The notes: a model not told the origin generated them from the sequence alone. 64,000 nt of DNA from Stomoxys calcitrans (GCF_963082655.1 NC_081555.1:175807896-175871895), one strand, 5' to 3'. Positions 10,205-20,650 are shown, numbered from the stretch's first letter. Numbers and translations are program-made.

Positions 10205-12231
10205 GCTAGTTAAATTCGAATTTATCTTCACGCACATTAGCGAACTGCTCAAATACAAACAGCATGGCTATGTCAAGGGATGGTCGGTGGAGACTGCTTT
10301 GCACAAGGTTGTGCTTAAAATAGAAAAAACCTTCGATACCAAAACGTACACACTGGCGGTATGCATTGACATACTGATACACTGATCCAATCCTTAGACC
10401 AGTACCGGGTGGACCGGGTTCTTAGAGACTGGATAAACCATATGCTAAGGAACAGGTGGATAAATTGTGTGTCCCATGACATAAATAGACGGGAGAAAGT
10501 GGCACAGGACACGACACAGGGGGCCATTTTATTGCCACTCCTTTGGGTGACCACCATAAATAACCTATTACGGATGCAGACTGAGGGGGGTTTTGAACCC
10601 GTCTGCTATGGACGATGTTATAACACTTCTTAGGGATAAGGATCCGAACCAGCTATGCAGAAGGGCCAAAAGGGTCTTGCATATGTCGTATGTCTGGGCT
10701 AGATCCAGGGGTCTCAATGTTAACCCAGAGAAGACTGAAATCTGCCTGTTCACTAGGAAGACGAAGTTGGGCCAATTTGACGCACCACTTTTCCTCAATT
10801 AGACGATTTCGATATCTGACAAGGACAAATACTTAGGTGTGATCTTGGACAGGAAATATAATTAGAAGTGTCACATGCAGGAGCGTACCTGAGAGGGCTC
10901 ACAGATGTTGGGCACTGTGTAGACGGGCCGCAGGCTCGAAATGGGTCCTGAATCCGATGATAGTCCACTGGCTCTACAGGAACGTGATTAGACCAATACT
11001 TACTTACGCCTCAGTAGTTTGGTGGACTGCTATGGAGAAAAAGTGCAACATAAGGGCCATACAACAGGTTCAGAGAACATGTTGTCTTGGCAAAGGCTGA
11101 GCGATGAGGACCGCGCCCACTAGGGCACTGGAGACTATTCTAGATATCCAACCCATTGACATACAGACTAAGTATGAGGCAGCCACTGCGGCTATGAGAC
11201 TTAAGGCGATGGGAGAATGGACTGAGGATGGGAGCAGCTCATACCATCACGGTATAATCGAGGCGACAATAGGCAACCTGGAAGGAAGGGAAGAGGTTTC
11301 CGATCGGATACCTGAGATGAACCTTGAAGTCGAGTGCGAGGCACTGCTGCCAGAGGCACAGTCTTGGAGTGATGGAACCCTAGTATTGCCATCTGGAAGA
11401 TCATGTTACACGGATGGATCAAAGCTAGACGACAGAGTGGACCTGGGGGTTTACATTGAGAACCCAGGGACTAAGATCTGTTTTAGACAGCCAGACCATA
11501 ATACGGTCCTGCAGGCGGAGATTCGGGCGATCACTGAGTGCTTGAAGTGCTGTGGTACTATCGCGAGGACGTCGAGTGTGAGCATCTTTAGCGACAGTAA
11601 AATTGCCAAGGGCAATAACAACCAGGACGGTAACGAACAGTCTTGCAGTGTAAGAAGGACATTAACGCCTTCTCTGAGGATGGCAAAATCCGCATCGTTT
11701 GGCCGCCGGCAATAACGGAGTAAGGGAAAATGAAAGGGCAGACGATGTGTCGGTGAAGGCCAGAGGACTGCCATCAATAAACTTGATTAACCCGAAGCAT
11801 TTCGGGTCGACGCAGTCCATGTTAAGGGAGTGGGCGACGAATGCGCATGCTACATTGTGGAACAGCAAAATAGTCGGTAGGACGGCGAAAATCCTATGGG
11901 GGGATCCAGATCGTGAGAAGACGAGGCTGTTACTGAAGGGATGTAAGAAGGAGGTCAGTATACCTAATGGCATCATAACGGGACACGTAGGACTACGAGC
12001 TCACTTATGTAAAATCGGTGCGGCAAGTGATAGCATGTGTGTGGGGCATGCGGGTAAGATGATGAGACGTTGGAGCATATCGTTTGTCATTGCCCGGCTT
12101 TCGCGTCTAACGGATACCGGCACTTAGGTAGAGACACAATACCAGACATGAACCAACTTAGGGGAGTGGTATTGAAAACAATTATGGATTTTGTAAGTAG
12201 CACGGAATTCCAAACTTCAAATTTTCTTTTT
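10205..12231 (+). pseudogene. LOA-like LINE ORF2 fragment (RT, RNase H, C-terminal knuckle)
   Basis: The order on the plus strand begins with RT fingers KYKQHGYVKGWSVETALHKV (about 10245-10310). DWINHMLRNRWINCVSHDI and DTTQGAILLPLLW follow, then a YADD region at about 10605-10620 whose codons read TATGGACGAT (apparent 2-base loss). Next come GLNVNPEKTEICLFTRKTK, DKYLGVILDRK, a thumb, and ALETILDIQPIDIQTKYEAA. RNase H follows (CYTDGSKLDDRVDLGVYIE about 11404-11460, AEIRAITECLK, SIFSDSKIA, and after a frameshift NNGVRENERAD). The C-terminus ends in a decayed Cys/His knuckle. The 5' half (gag-like ORF and endonuclease) is absent. At least five frame breaks or stops are visible. Confidence 0.9.
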
Positions 12232-12478
12232 TGAGGTTACTTTATAGACGGCCAAAATCAGCCCATAACCCGATATAGCTCCCATGTAAACCGATCTCTC
12301 GATCATCCTAGTTCGGTTCCTAGAAGCTTAAATTTTTGCTGGTTTGACAGAAGTTTGATATGTAGAATAAAATTTTGGTCTACAACTAAATTTATTTTGT
12401 TTAAATTTTTGCCAAAATCCATGGTGATGGGTTTCCAAGATTCGGCCCGGCCAAAATTAGCACGCTTTTACTTGTTAA
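12232..12478 (+). repeat. DINE-1-like element, 3' tail fragment
   Basis: Sequence from CCCATAACCCGATATAGCTCC to the tail ATTCGGCCCGGCC...AGCACGCTTTTACTTGTT, the standard plus-orientation end of this family. The head is missing because the LINE lies upstream. Confidence 0.8.
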
Positions 12479-12515
12479 AGCTCTAGAAGTTGAATTTCCA
12501 TCACCTAGAGTGGGA

Positions 12516-12595
12516 AAAAACCTCCAAGCTGTAGGGCCTGTAGCGATAAAAGGGTGACATTTTATCGCTACAGGCCCTACAGCTTGGAGGTTTTT
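12516..12595. repeat. Perfect 36-bp inverted repeat with 8-nt loop
   Basis: The left arm 12516-12551 (starting AAAAACCTCCAAGCTGTAGG) is exactly complementary to 12560-12595. The loop is GGGTGACA. The loop and inner arm (TAAAAGGGTGACATTTTA) resemble the end of the Tc1-like element at 2393. It sits next to an inverted LINE fragment (12596 onward). Confidence 0.95.
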
Positions 12596-12728
12596 GGTGT
12601 ACCTTGTTCCACTATTTTCCTCATATTTCTGTCATGGGTTTATCCAGTCCCTATGGACCGGGTCCACCTGATACTGGTGTAAGGATTGTATCAGTGTGCC
12701 GATCCGCACATTGTTACACCTGATTCAC
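12596..12728 (-). pseudogene. LINE RT fragment, opposite orientation to 10205-12231
   Basis: The minus strand reads AATGTGCGGATCGGCACAC, then GATACAATCCTTACACCAG, GGTGGACCCGGTC and GGGACTGGATAAACC. This is the same RT segment as plus-strand 10355-10445 (SLDQYRVDRVLRDWIN-type). It ends at the base of the 36-bp inverted repeat. Confidence 0.8.
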
Positions 12729-12774
12729 GCGCAACACTAAAAACCATATTTACACCTGTAGAGAGACTGATGAC

Positions 12775-12832
12775 GCACAGTGGGAGAAAATTGAAAAAAA
12801 AAACTTAAAACATTGCCGTGTGAGAACGGGTA
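12775..12832 (+). repeat. Solo terminal segment of an inverted-repeat element
   Basis: GCACAGTGGGAGAAAATTG, an A-run, then CCGTGTGAGAACGGG. Similar segments, inverted relative to each other, bound the 18950-19667 element. No partner end was found nearby, so this is a solo end or a deleted copy. Confidence 0.6.
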
Positions 12833-13763
12833 TAGTTATCTCTTTGATAAGTGGATTGAATATGCTACGGCTCGTCCTCCCATGCGCGCTTCAAATCCTT
12901 TGGAGCACGCCGTTCGGACGAACGAAAGACCGAATCTAACAAACCAAGAATATCACATGGAAAATATAGGCTGAATAAGTCAAAATTAAAGATTGGCTTG
13001 TATGGGACTGATTTGGCTCTTTCACATTTGCAGTAACAAGTATTTTTTTCAAATTTTAATAATAGGGACGGACATTGTCAGATCGACTTAGAATCTCATG
13101 ATGATCGAAAACAAATTTTCTTTATAGGGTCTAAGATGAATATATCTAGGTAACATAGTAATTTTTTTATTTAATTTTTTTCTTTTTCTTTTTAATTTTT
13201 TACCCCTGGTGAATACTGTGCATGCCTGCTTGCTATGTATTACCAAGAAAAAACTTGCAATCAAAATTCCAAAATGTTTCTTGACTTGGCGAACGGTAAT
13301 GTTTATTGTATAACCTGTTCCAAATGCGTTTACTCGTACTGTGATTTTTTTTTTCTTTCAAATCGTTGGATATCTGCATTTTTTATGTGTATGTGGCATG
13401 TAACCGATTTTTTATGATCTACTGCTGCAACATGTTTGATGTGACAGTTATGTAATTGCACACATAAATTTGTTGATTTTTTATTTGCAATCTGCATAAA
13501 TCGTTATGATGCAGGTAATAATAATGTCATGGAGTAGTCGATACACCAGGAATATTAAATGAAATGCCATTGCAAAAAATTGTGCTTTAGCTAAAAATTG
13601 TCAAAATTACAAAAAAAAAAAAATTATGCGACTTTATAGATAGACAAAACAAACTGAATATTTTTAAAAACGTTTAAGATTTTTTTAAAGTTTTGTGTTT
13701 AATGGATAAATTCCTTCAAATGAGGACAATGAGAATTTTGTGTGTTTAGGCAAGAACATTTGT
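12833..13763. other. Mostly unassigned DNA with a decayed DINE-like head
   Basis: About 13060-13160 reads like a minus-orientation DINE head (GGGACGGACATTGTC, GATCGACTTAGAATCTCATG, TATAGGGTCTAAGATGAATAT). The rest is AT-rich with poly-T runs. A short Cys-containing frame at 13202-13417 is discussed as a finding and is not called as a gene. Confidence 0.45.
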
Positions 13764-13835
13764 GTACCCTCCATCATAGGATGGGGGTATACTAACATCG
13801 TCATTTCGGTTGCAACTCATACATATAAGTATCTG
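13764..13835 (+). repeat. DINE-1-like head fragment
   Basis: TACCCTCCATCATAGGATGGGGGTATACTAA followed by CGTCATTTCGGTTGCAACTC is the characteristic head with sub-terminal inverted repeat, as in the complete copy at 60834. The remainder of the element is missing. Confidence 0.75.
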
Positions 13836-13992
13836 AAATCCAGCAAGCGTTGCTCGTTAGTAAGTCTATTCATGATGAAATGTCAAAGCATACTGAGCAT
13901 CTTTCTCTTTGACACCATGTCTGAAATCCCACGTGATCTGTCAAATACTAATGCATGAAAATGCTAACCTCAAAAAAATCACCCTTTATATA

Positions 13993-14229
13993 TTGGGTTG
14001 CCCAAAAAGTAATTGCGGATTTTTCATATAGTCGGCGTTGACAAATTTTTTCACAGCTTGTGACTCTGTAATTGCATTCTTTCTTCTATCAGTTATCAGC
14101 TGTTACTTTTAGCTTGCTTTAGAAAAAAAGTGTAAAGATAGTATTTTTGATTAAAGTTCATTTTAAGTTTTATTAAAAATGCATTTACTTTCTTTTAAAA
14201 AATCCGCAATTACTTTTTGGGCAACCCAA
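13993..14229 (+). mobile_element. Short mariner derivative (MITE-like), complete, 237 bp
   Basis: Both ends carry the TTGGGTTGCCCAAAAAGTAA inverted repeat, with TA at 13991-13992 and 14230-14231. It is nearly identical to the copy at 53861-54097. It lies directly beside a Tc1-like solo end (AAAATCACCCTTTATA). Confidence 0.93.
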
Positions 14230-14299
14230 TACATTCTTCATCCTTTTGACATTCTAATTCTTATCCTTGTCCTTTTGTCTGTCGAAGGCCAGCTAACAT

Positions 14300-14868
14300 T
14301 CGAAGTTGTAATGTTAGGTGCTTGGAAATTTGCACAAATATTTCTTACTAGTGCAGGTCAGTTGGAATTTGGCTGACATTTTGCACATTACGTTGTGCTG
14401 TGACTTCCAATAGCCTTGCCAAGTATGGTCTAAATCGGTTGATAACCAGATATAGCTGCGATATAAACCGATCTTCCGATTTGACTTCTTTAGCCTCAGA
14501 AGGCGTAATAAGTATCCGATTTGACAGAAATTTTGCATGTGACGTTATTTTATGTTTAGACTTCACAGAGTTGTGCCCAGTATGGTCCAAATCGGTCTAT
14601 AATCTGATATAGCTCCCGCATAAACCGATCGCCCGATTTGACCTCATGAGCCTCTAAGGGGGACTGTATGATTTGGTTGAAATTATGAACTTTGTATGTT
14701 TCTATGACTTCTAACTGCCATGATAAGGACGGTCTATATCGGTCTATAACATGTTATAGCTTCCATATATTTGAAAAAGTCATTCAAAGAACATTCCACA
14801 TGCGATTCATGGTGGAGGGTAAATAAAATTTGGCCCGATCGAACTTAACAGTCTTTTATTTGTTTTAC
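14300..14868 (+). repeat. DINE-1-like element, 5'-truncated, with ~150-bp internal units
   Basis: Several units follow the pattern GTATGGTCTAAATCGG / GATATAGCTGCGATATAAAC / CGATTTGACTTCTT. The tail is CATGGTGGAGGGTAAATAAA, GGCCCGATCGAACTTAACAG and TTTATTTGTTT. Confidence 0.8.
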
Positions 14869-15016
14869 TTACAGAAGAACCAAATGTTGTTAAAGGTGAG
14901 AAAATTGGGGAGAGGGGGGGGGGGGGAGTCTAACTATGGAGCATATGCAAGCCTGCCCGCCCAGAGCACCCAAAAAATCTGGGTTTAAGTACTGGAAATT
15001 ACATTTTAGGGTGTTT

Positions 15017-15315
15017 GCAAATGCAAATTTTGCCCGTGAACATTCCCCTTAGGAACAGGGGCAAACTTCTCACATATCAATGAGTGCAGTGCGATTCAAG
15101 TTTAAGCTCAATAATGAGGGGCCTCCTTTTTATAGCCGAGTCCGAACGGCTTGCTTCAGTGCGACACCTCTTTGGAAAGAAGTTTTACATGGCATAGTAC
15201 CTCAGAAATATTGCCAGCATTAGGAGGAGAAAACCACCGCTGAAGATTTTTTCTGACGGTCTCCCCAGGATTCGAACCCAGGCGTTCAGCGTCATAGGCG
15301 AACATGCTAACCTCC
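15017..15315 (-). repeat. tRNA-derived SINE with 13-bp target-site duplication
   Basis: The SINE body and tRNA-like GGTTCGAATCC are clear on the minus strand. TTTTAGGGTGTTT flanks it at 15004-15016 and 15316-15328, a direct target-site duplication. The first ~20 bp of the tRNA-like head (A box) are missing, so this was a 5'-truncated insertion. Confidence 0.92.
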
Positions 15316-15369
15316 TTTTAGGGTGTTTCAGATATGTTTGACTTCTGAATTTCTCTAATCTATTTTTTA

Positions 15370-16152
15370 AAACCAGTAAGGAAGGGCTAAAGTCGGGCGG
15401 TGCCGACTGTATAAAACCTTACACCTACCCTATAAATACAATGTGGGACCTATATCCAATTCTGAACCAATTTTGATGGACCAGATGGACCTTTGATGAA
15501 AGTACCCAAAATCTGACGAGCATATATATGGGAGCTATATCTACTTCTGAACCAATTTCGAGCAAACTTCTCAGATAATGTAGTAGTCGCCGAGAAAAGT
15601 GTTGTGCAATTTTTTGGCAAAATTGTTCAAACAATGGGCTTGCAGTGGCTCTTGGGGTGAAAATCTGGCCATATACATATATGACAACTACATCTTAATC
15701 TGGGTCGATTTCTATGAAATTCACCAGTTATATTGAGAGTCAGAAAATTATTCCTGCAAAATTTCGAGAGAATCGGTTAACAAATGATCATTTTATTGCA
15801 TTATTACTGAAAGTCGGACGAACATATATATATATATATGAGAGCTATATCCAGATCTGAACCGATTTTTTCCAATTTCAATAGCCTTCGTCTCTAGGCC
15901 GAAAGACAGGCCTGAACCAAATTTTAAGACGATCGGATGAAAACTGCGACCTGTACTTTGTACACACATTAATATGGACAGACGGACAGATAGACGGACA
16001 GACAGACGGACATAGCTATATCGAATCAGAAAGTGATTCTGAGTCGATCGGTATACCAATCAATGGGTCTATCTCTCATTCTTTTGGGTGTTACAAACTA
16101 ATTCACTAAGTTATAATACTCTGTACCACAGTAGTGGTGTAGGGTATAATGA
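15370..16152 (-). repeat. DINE-1-like element, minus orientation, near complete
   Basis: The left end is the reverse of the tail (AACCAGTAAGGAAGGGCTAA). Internal repeats contain ATATATGGGAGCTATATC / CTGAACCAATTT. The right side has the GACAGACGGACA microsatellite, AATCAGAAAGTGATTCTGAG and the head TAGTGGTGTAGGGTATAATG. It is the same subfamily as 38860-39842. Confidence 0.82.
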
Positions 16153-16489
16153 AAAAATGTCTGCATCATTTGCGGGTAATATGAATTAACACGGAAAAAT
16201 TTTTGTATTTTTTAATTTTTCTAACTGTAAAATTGGAACGTTTCGACATTATCGTATAAAGTTTCACAGTTTTCACTCGTGACAAGTGGCCTTTTGCTTT
16301 TTGAAATCGTTTTAATGTATTCGCCGAAAAATGCCAAAAATATTTTGAGTCTACCATTGTTGTAAACTTAAATATGTTAAAAATATATGTATGTACCTAC
16401 TTTTCCAACTGCGTATATGATTAATATTTTGACATACCTGAAAGAGAAGAAAGAGTTTTTATTATTAACAATATAAGTAGTAAAAACTT

Positions 16490-16660
16490 ACAAAATCGGT
16501 CAACCCGAATCTCATATACCCTACACCATGGATCACATTTGTCAAGTCCTTAACACTATTTATGTTTATAGGCAGATAGGCAAACTTATAAATAGTAACA
16601 AGTAAAAAGACGTTTAGTTCGGCCGGGTCGAACTTTGGATACCCATTTTTACCCAAATCG
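16490..16660 (-). repeat. DINE-1-like fragments
   Basis: CCGAATCTCATATACCCTACACCATGGATC and AACAAGTAAAAAGACG...GGCCGGGTCGAACTTTGG are two reverse-oriented tail pieces, cut off by SINE sequence to the right. Confidence 0.65.
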
Positions 16661-16915
16661 GACTGCATTCATTAGTATGTGAGAAGTTGGGCTAGAACAT
16701 CATGAAAAAGTTTTTGTCAGCGGTGATAATTCTTAAGCTGGCAACGTTTGTGAGGTACTATGTCATATAAATACTTCTCTCCAAAGAGGTGTCGCACTGC
16801 GGCACGCCGTTCGGACTCGACTGTTAAAACGAGGCCCCTTATCATTGAGCTCTTAAACTTGAATCGGACTGCACTCATTAGTATGTGAGAAGTTTGCCCC
16901 TGTTCCTCAGTAGAA
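16660..16915 (+). repeat. tRNA-SINE body fragments, head missing
   Basis: A short 3' piece (CATTAGTATGTGAGAAGTT, 16670-16690) is followed by a longer body from AACATCATGAAAAAG to GAAGTTTGCCCCTGTTCC. The tRNA-derived head is absent. Confidence 0.75.
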
Positions 16916-16929
16916 CGGTAAGGACAAAA

Positions 16930-17150
16930 TTAGCTTTTTTTGCATCACTAGTTCAACAGCTATCGTGGTTTCGACAGACGGACGGACATGGTCGGATTAA
17001 TTCGGAATGGCGGGACAATCCAGAATATGTAATTAGTATACCTCATTCCTATAGTAGGATATTTTTAACAGAATTGCTCATATTTAACAAAATCTATTTT
17101 GATGGGTGCCCAAGATTCGTCCCGCCTGAATTTGAACCGAATAATTAAAG
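16930..17150 (-). repeat. DINE-1-like head and tail fragments
   Basis: A minus-orientation head (CTATCGTGGTTTCGACAGAC, GACGGACATGG, TATAGTAGGATA) is followed by a plus-orientation tail piece (GATGGGTGCCCAAGATTCG). Both pieces are diverged. Confidence 0.55.
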
Positions 17151-17535
17151 TTTATTTTAAAAATTTGCGTTGGCGTTAATATAGTTGAGGTTTCTTATCA
17201 TTTTCTCTCCATGTGTAATCTTGAATACACTCGATACAAGTGGATAGATGGCATAAATGGAGTTTCCAAATATAGACTCACCATCACATCACCCAAAGAA
17301 AAAATTTCAATTCAAATTCTACTTATCATCAACTGAAGACTAATTGTAATTTGAAAATAACTTAATTACATCAAAATACGTCACTATAGTAAATATTCAC
17401 ATCATCGGAAATTATTTCAAACAATTTTTAATTTGCCATTACGTCAAACGTATCAAAATATTGTGAAACGACAAATCATTGAATAATTAAAAAAAAAAAA
17501 AATAAAATACAAGTGCGGACTAAAGTCAGCATGAA
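17151..17535. other. AT-rich DNA, nothing identified
   Basis: No open frame or known repeat of note was seen. It ends in an A-run before the fold-back repeat. Confidence 0.45.
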
Positions 17536-17825
17536 CGACTTTTTAAAAGGCTACACCATGGTCAATGTCTGTCTATGGATGATGGTCTTTACATGGACGG
17601 ACAATCAGACGACTTTTTAAAAGGCTACACCATTGTCCATGTCTGTCTATGGATGATGGTCTTTACATGGACGGAAAGTCAGATGGATGGATGGAAGGAA
17701 AGAAAGAAAGACAGATGGATGGTTGGATTCTGGGTAGTATATGTCCCACTATCCGTGGTCCATCCATCCATCTGTCTTTATGTCCTTCTATCCATCTGAC
17801 TATCCGGTCATGTAAAGACCTATAC
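17536..17825. repeat. 74-bp direct duplication plus fold-back with GTCC/GATG microsatellite
   Basis: CGACTTTTTAAAAGGCTACACC...GGTCTTTACATGGACGG occurs twice in tandem (17536 and 17610). The second copy's GGTCTTTACATGGACGG...GATGGATGGATGG is mirrored as an inverted copy at about 17761-17820 (CCATCCATCCATCTG...CATGTAAAGACC). The GTCC-rich content suggests origin from a DINE microsatellite. The plus-strand open frames here are by-products of the repeat. Confidence 0.75.
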
Positions 17826-18588
17826 AGTGGTGTAAGCAATCAAATAGTAGGCTTTTATCAGATTTTTTTTGTAATTGTTTAATGAACATTTTTCAGACCC
17901 AGCCAGTTCTATAGGCTATTTATGATATGTAAATCTTTGGTCCTAGGTCTATCGAAAAATATTCAATAGGGTACAAGTGCATGATCGGACGGACAAATGG
18001 AATGGACGGAATATTACATAGACCGGCAGATGAATGCTTGTCTTTCGCATGTTACAAACACATTAACTCACTAATAACACCCTGAATCACAGTACTAAAA
18101 TCGGGTATAAAAATAGCAACATTTTCTACTACTATTACGCAGTTTCAAATACATCAATCAAATGTCAAAAGTAAACATCTTTAAAAAGTGCAATTCATAG
18201 TAATTTACCATACCTCGCACTGGGGGTGGTCCGAATGGACGAAGGGAGAGGCATATAGGTATGTAAAACAAAATAAAAAATTCTCATTCGAATCATTTGC
18301 AATTCAAAAAAATCACAATAATAAATTGACGAACCTACAGACAGAGAGCCAGACGGACGGACAGATAGATAAGTTGAAAAACCAGTATGATTTTGAAGCA
18401 ACAGCAGCGGCAAAATAGTAACGTAACTTCAAATAACATTTGTCAGCTTTAAGTGCGTTCATTGTGAAAAACAATCACATGAAACTGCAATTAAACAAGT
18501 GCTGCTTTTGGATAAGAGGCTAGCTTAGATAGTGGGGTGTAACGAAAGGCCAAATCGTGGATAAAAAAATAAATTAAAGTTAAAACGA
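17826..18588. other. Decayed DINE-like heads and unassigned DNA
   Basis: About 17960-18115 resembles a minus-orientation DINE head (GGACGGACAAATGG, GTTACAAACACATTAACTCA, AAAATCGGGTATAAAAAT). A GACGGACGGACAGATAG microsatellite is at 18350-18370. Nothing else was recognised. Confidence 0.45.
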
Positions 18589-18850
18589 GTAAAGGCGTGC
18601 CAAGTTAGACCGGGTCGAATTTTATATATCCTTCACCAGGTTCTTTGCCCAGTATCTCTTTAAAGGCAAACAAAGGATAATGGATAAAAATTGCCATGCT
18701 ATTGGAGCCATATCAGGTTATGGACCGATTCCGATCACACTTGGTTAGGATGTTGGAGATCATAGTAGAAGTCATTGTGCTAAATTTCAGCCAAATCGGA
18801 TCAGAATTGCGTCCTATAGGAGCCCAAGAAGTAATATCGGGAGATCGGCG
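18589..18850 (-). repeat. DINE-1-like element, truncated by SINE
   Basis: AACGAGTAAAGGCGTGCC, AGACCGGGTCGAATTTTATA and TATCCTTCACCAGG form the reversed tail. They are followed by one or two internal units (ATCAGGTTATGGACCGATT, CAGCCAAATCGG). Confidence 0.75.
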
Positions 18851-19765
18851 AGAACATCTGAGAAAATTTTCAGCGGTGGCTATCCCCTCCTAATGCAGGG
18901 AACATTTGTGAGTTTCTATGCTATGTAAAAACTTCTCCCCAAAGAGGTGTCACACGCACATTAAGTAAAAATCGAAAAAAATATTCCGTGTGAGAACAGG
19001 GAGAGATTTTTTCCATTTTTTAATAAAAAAGTTTGAATTTTGAAGTGCATATAACACCGGTATACGTTGATATATCTTGTTCAAATTTTAAAATTTGATT
19101 TCAAATTAAAAAGCATTTAAAATATGTCTTCCTTACAAACAAAAAGAAAAAGTTAAGGTATTAAGGCAAGTTTTTCCAATAAAGACTAACCAATGAAAAT
19201 ACTTTTTTTTTGACTCAAAAATTCAAAAAATACAAAATTTTCACATTTTTTGTCATCCAAACTGTATTACTTCGAACTGAATAATCAAATGTTGTCACTT
19301 GTTGCGGCAAAGTTGTTGTAAAATTTGTCACAAATCCAAGTCAAGCTTAACATTAAAATCGAAGCACAAATGCATTCGTTAACTGCAAATTACGAAGCTA
19401 ATCTCGCCCAAAATTTCAATAAATAAAAATTAAAACTCGTATATCCCCGAAACCAATGGAGATATTGTACACCTCAAGCGAATTTTTTTGTTGGGATTTT
19501 CGAGCAAAAAAAGAATTCCAACAAATTTGCAAAATGCCGAGGTGATTAAGTTTAGTGGCCTGCCAATAGGCTCTCGGACAACCTAGGGACTTGAAATTGT
19601 GCACACAATCACCCGTTCTCACACGGCATATTTTTTACCAGTTTTTTTTTCTATTTTCTCCCAGTGTGCGCCGTTTGGTGGGGTTCCACTCATTGATATG
19701 TGCTACATTCCATTTAAGAACACGGGTAGTTCGTTAATGGAATGTTCATGGGCAAATTTCCCTTT
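18851..19765 (+). repeat. tRNA-SINE split by an inserted inverted-repeat element
   Basis: The left SINE half is 18851-18948 (AGAAAATTTTCAGCGGTGG ... CCAAAGAGGTGTCACAC). The right half is about 19668-19765 (GCGCCGTTTGG ... CCACTCATTGATATG ... AATGTTCATGGGCAAA). The halves are in the same orientation and join at the GTGTCGCAC/GCCGTT region of the SINE body, apart from a further deletion. Confidence 0.7.
18950..19667. mobile_element. ~0.7-kb non-coding element with inverted termini inside a SINE
   Basis: The left terminus contains ATTCCGTGTGAGAACAGGG. The right terminus contains the inverse, CCCGTTCTCACACGGC, with an outer TTTTCTCCCAGTGTGCGC. The interior is AT-rich without coding. The outermost bases and target duplication could not be fixed by eye. 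A related solo end is at 12775-12832. Confidence 0.6.
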
Positions 19766-19779
19766 GCATGGGCCCATGA

Positions 19780-20650
19780 CCATGGTCTATAAGACAGCTA
19801 TATCCAAACATAGACTGATCTGAGACATATTGAACACTAAATTTGAAGAGCCTAAAATAACTTAGTGTGTCAAATTTCAGCGAAATCGTGTAATAAACGC
19901 TGCTTATATGGGCCCAAGAACTTAAATCGGGAGATCGGCATATATGGCAGCTTTATCCAAAAAAAGCCCATGTTTGACCATACTCTATACGAATGTCGAG
20001 AGGCCTTACATTGCATTGCATTGTTCAGCGTAATCGGTTAATGATTGCGCCTTCTATGGGGTTAAAACCTTAAATCGGGAGATCGGACTATAAGGCAGTT
20101 ATATACAAATATGCACCGATCTGGCCCACATTGAATACGAAAGTTGGAGAGCCTAACACAGCTCACTGTGCCAAATTTCAGCAAAATTGTGAAATAAACG
20201 TTGCTTTTTTGGGCCCAGGGACTTAAATCGGGAGATCAATATATATGGCAGCTATATTCAAATATAGCCCGAACATACTTGACCATACTGGATACGAATG
20301 TCAAGAGCCTAACACAACTCACGGTCTCAAGTTTCAGCGAAATCGGATAATAAATGTGGCTTTGGTGGTCTAACAGAAGTTTGGTATCTAGAATAAAATG
20401 ATGCCCTTCAACTAAATTTAGTTTGCAAAAATTTTTAGCAGAATCAATAGTGGTGGGTTCCCATGATTCTGTCCGGCCGTACTTAGACCGCTTTTACTTG
20501 TTAAAGGCTGTAACGTGATTTCTGCCCGAAAAAAAACGGGCAGATGGACATGGCTAGATAGGCTAAAAAATTTACTACGATCTAGAATATATATACTTGA
20601 TAGGGTCAGATATGGATAAATAAGTAAATGTTAAACTACTTTCAACTTAA
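19780..20650 (-). repeat. DINE-1-like element, minus, with a plus-oriented tail embedded
   Basis: Internal units (GCAGCTATATTCAAATATAG, CAAATTTCAGCAAAATTG) run minus at 19780-20380. A plus-orientation tail (GTGGTGGGTTCCCATGATTC ... CGCTTTTACTTGTT) occupies about 20381-20513. The minus head then resumes (GGCTGTAACGTGATTTC, GACATGGCTAGATAGG) to 20650. Confidence 0.7.

Noticed and set aside
20521..20544. TCTGCCCG-A8-CGGGCAGA hairpin as a terminator
   Set aside because: There is no T-tract and no gene upstream. It lies inside a DINE head and the genome is eukaryotic, so a rho-independent terminator is not meaningful.
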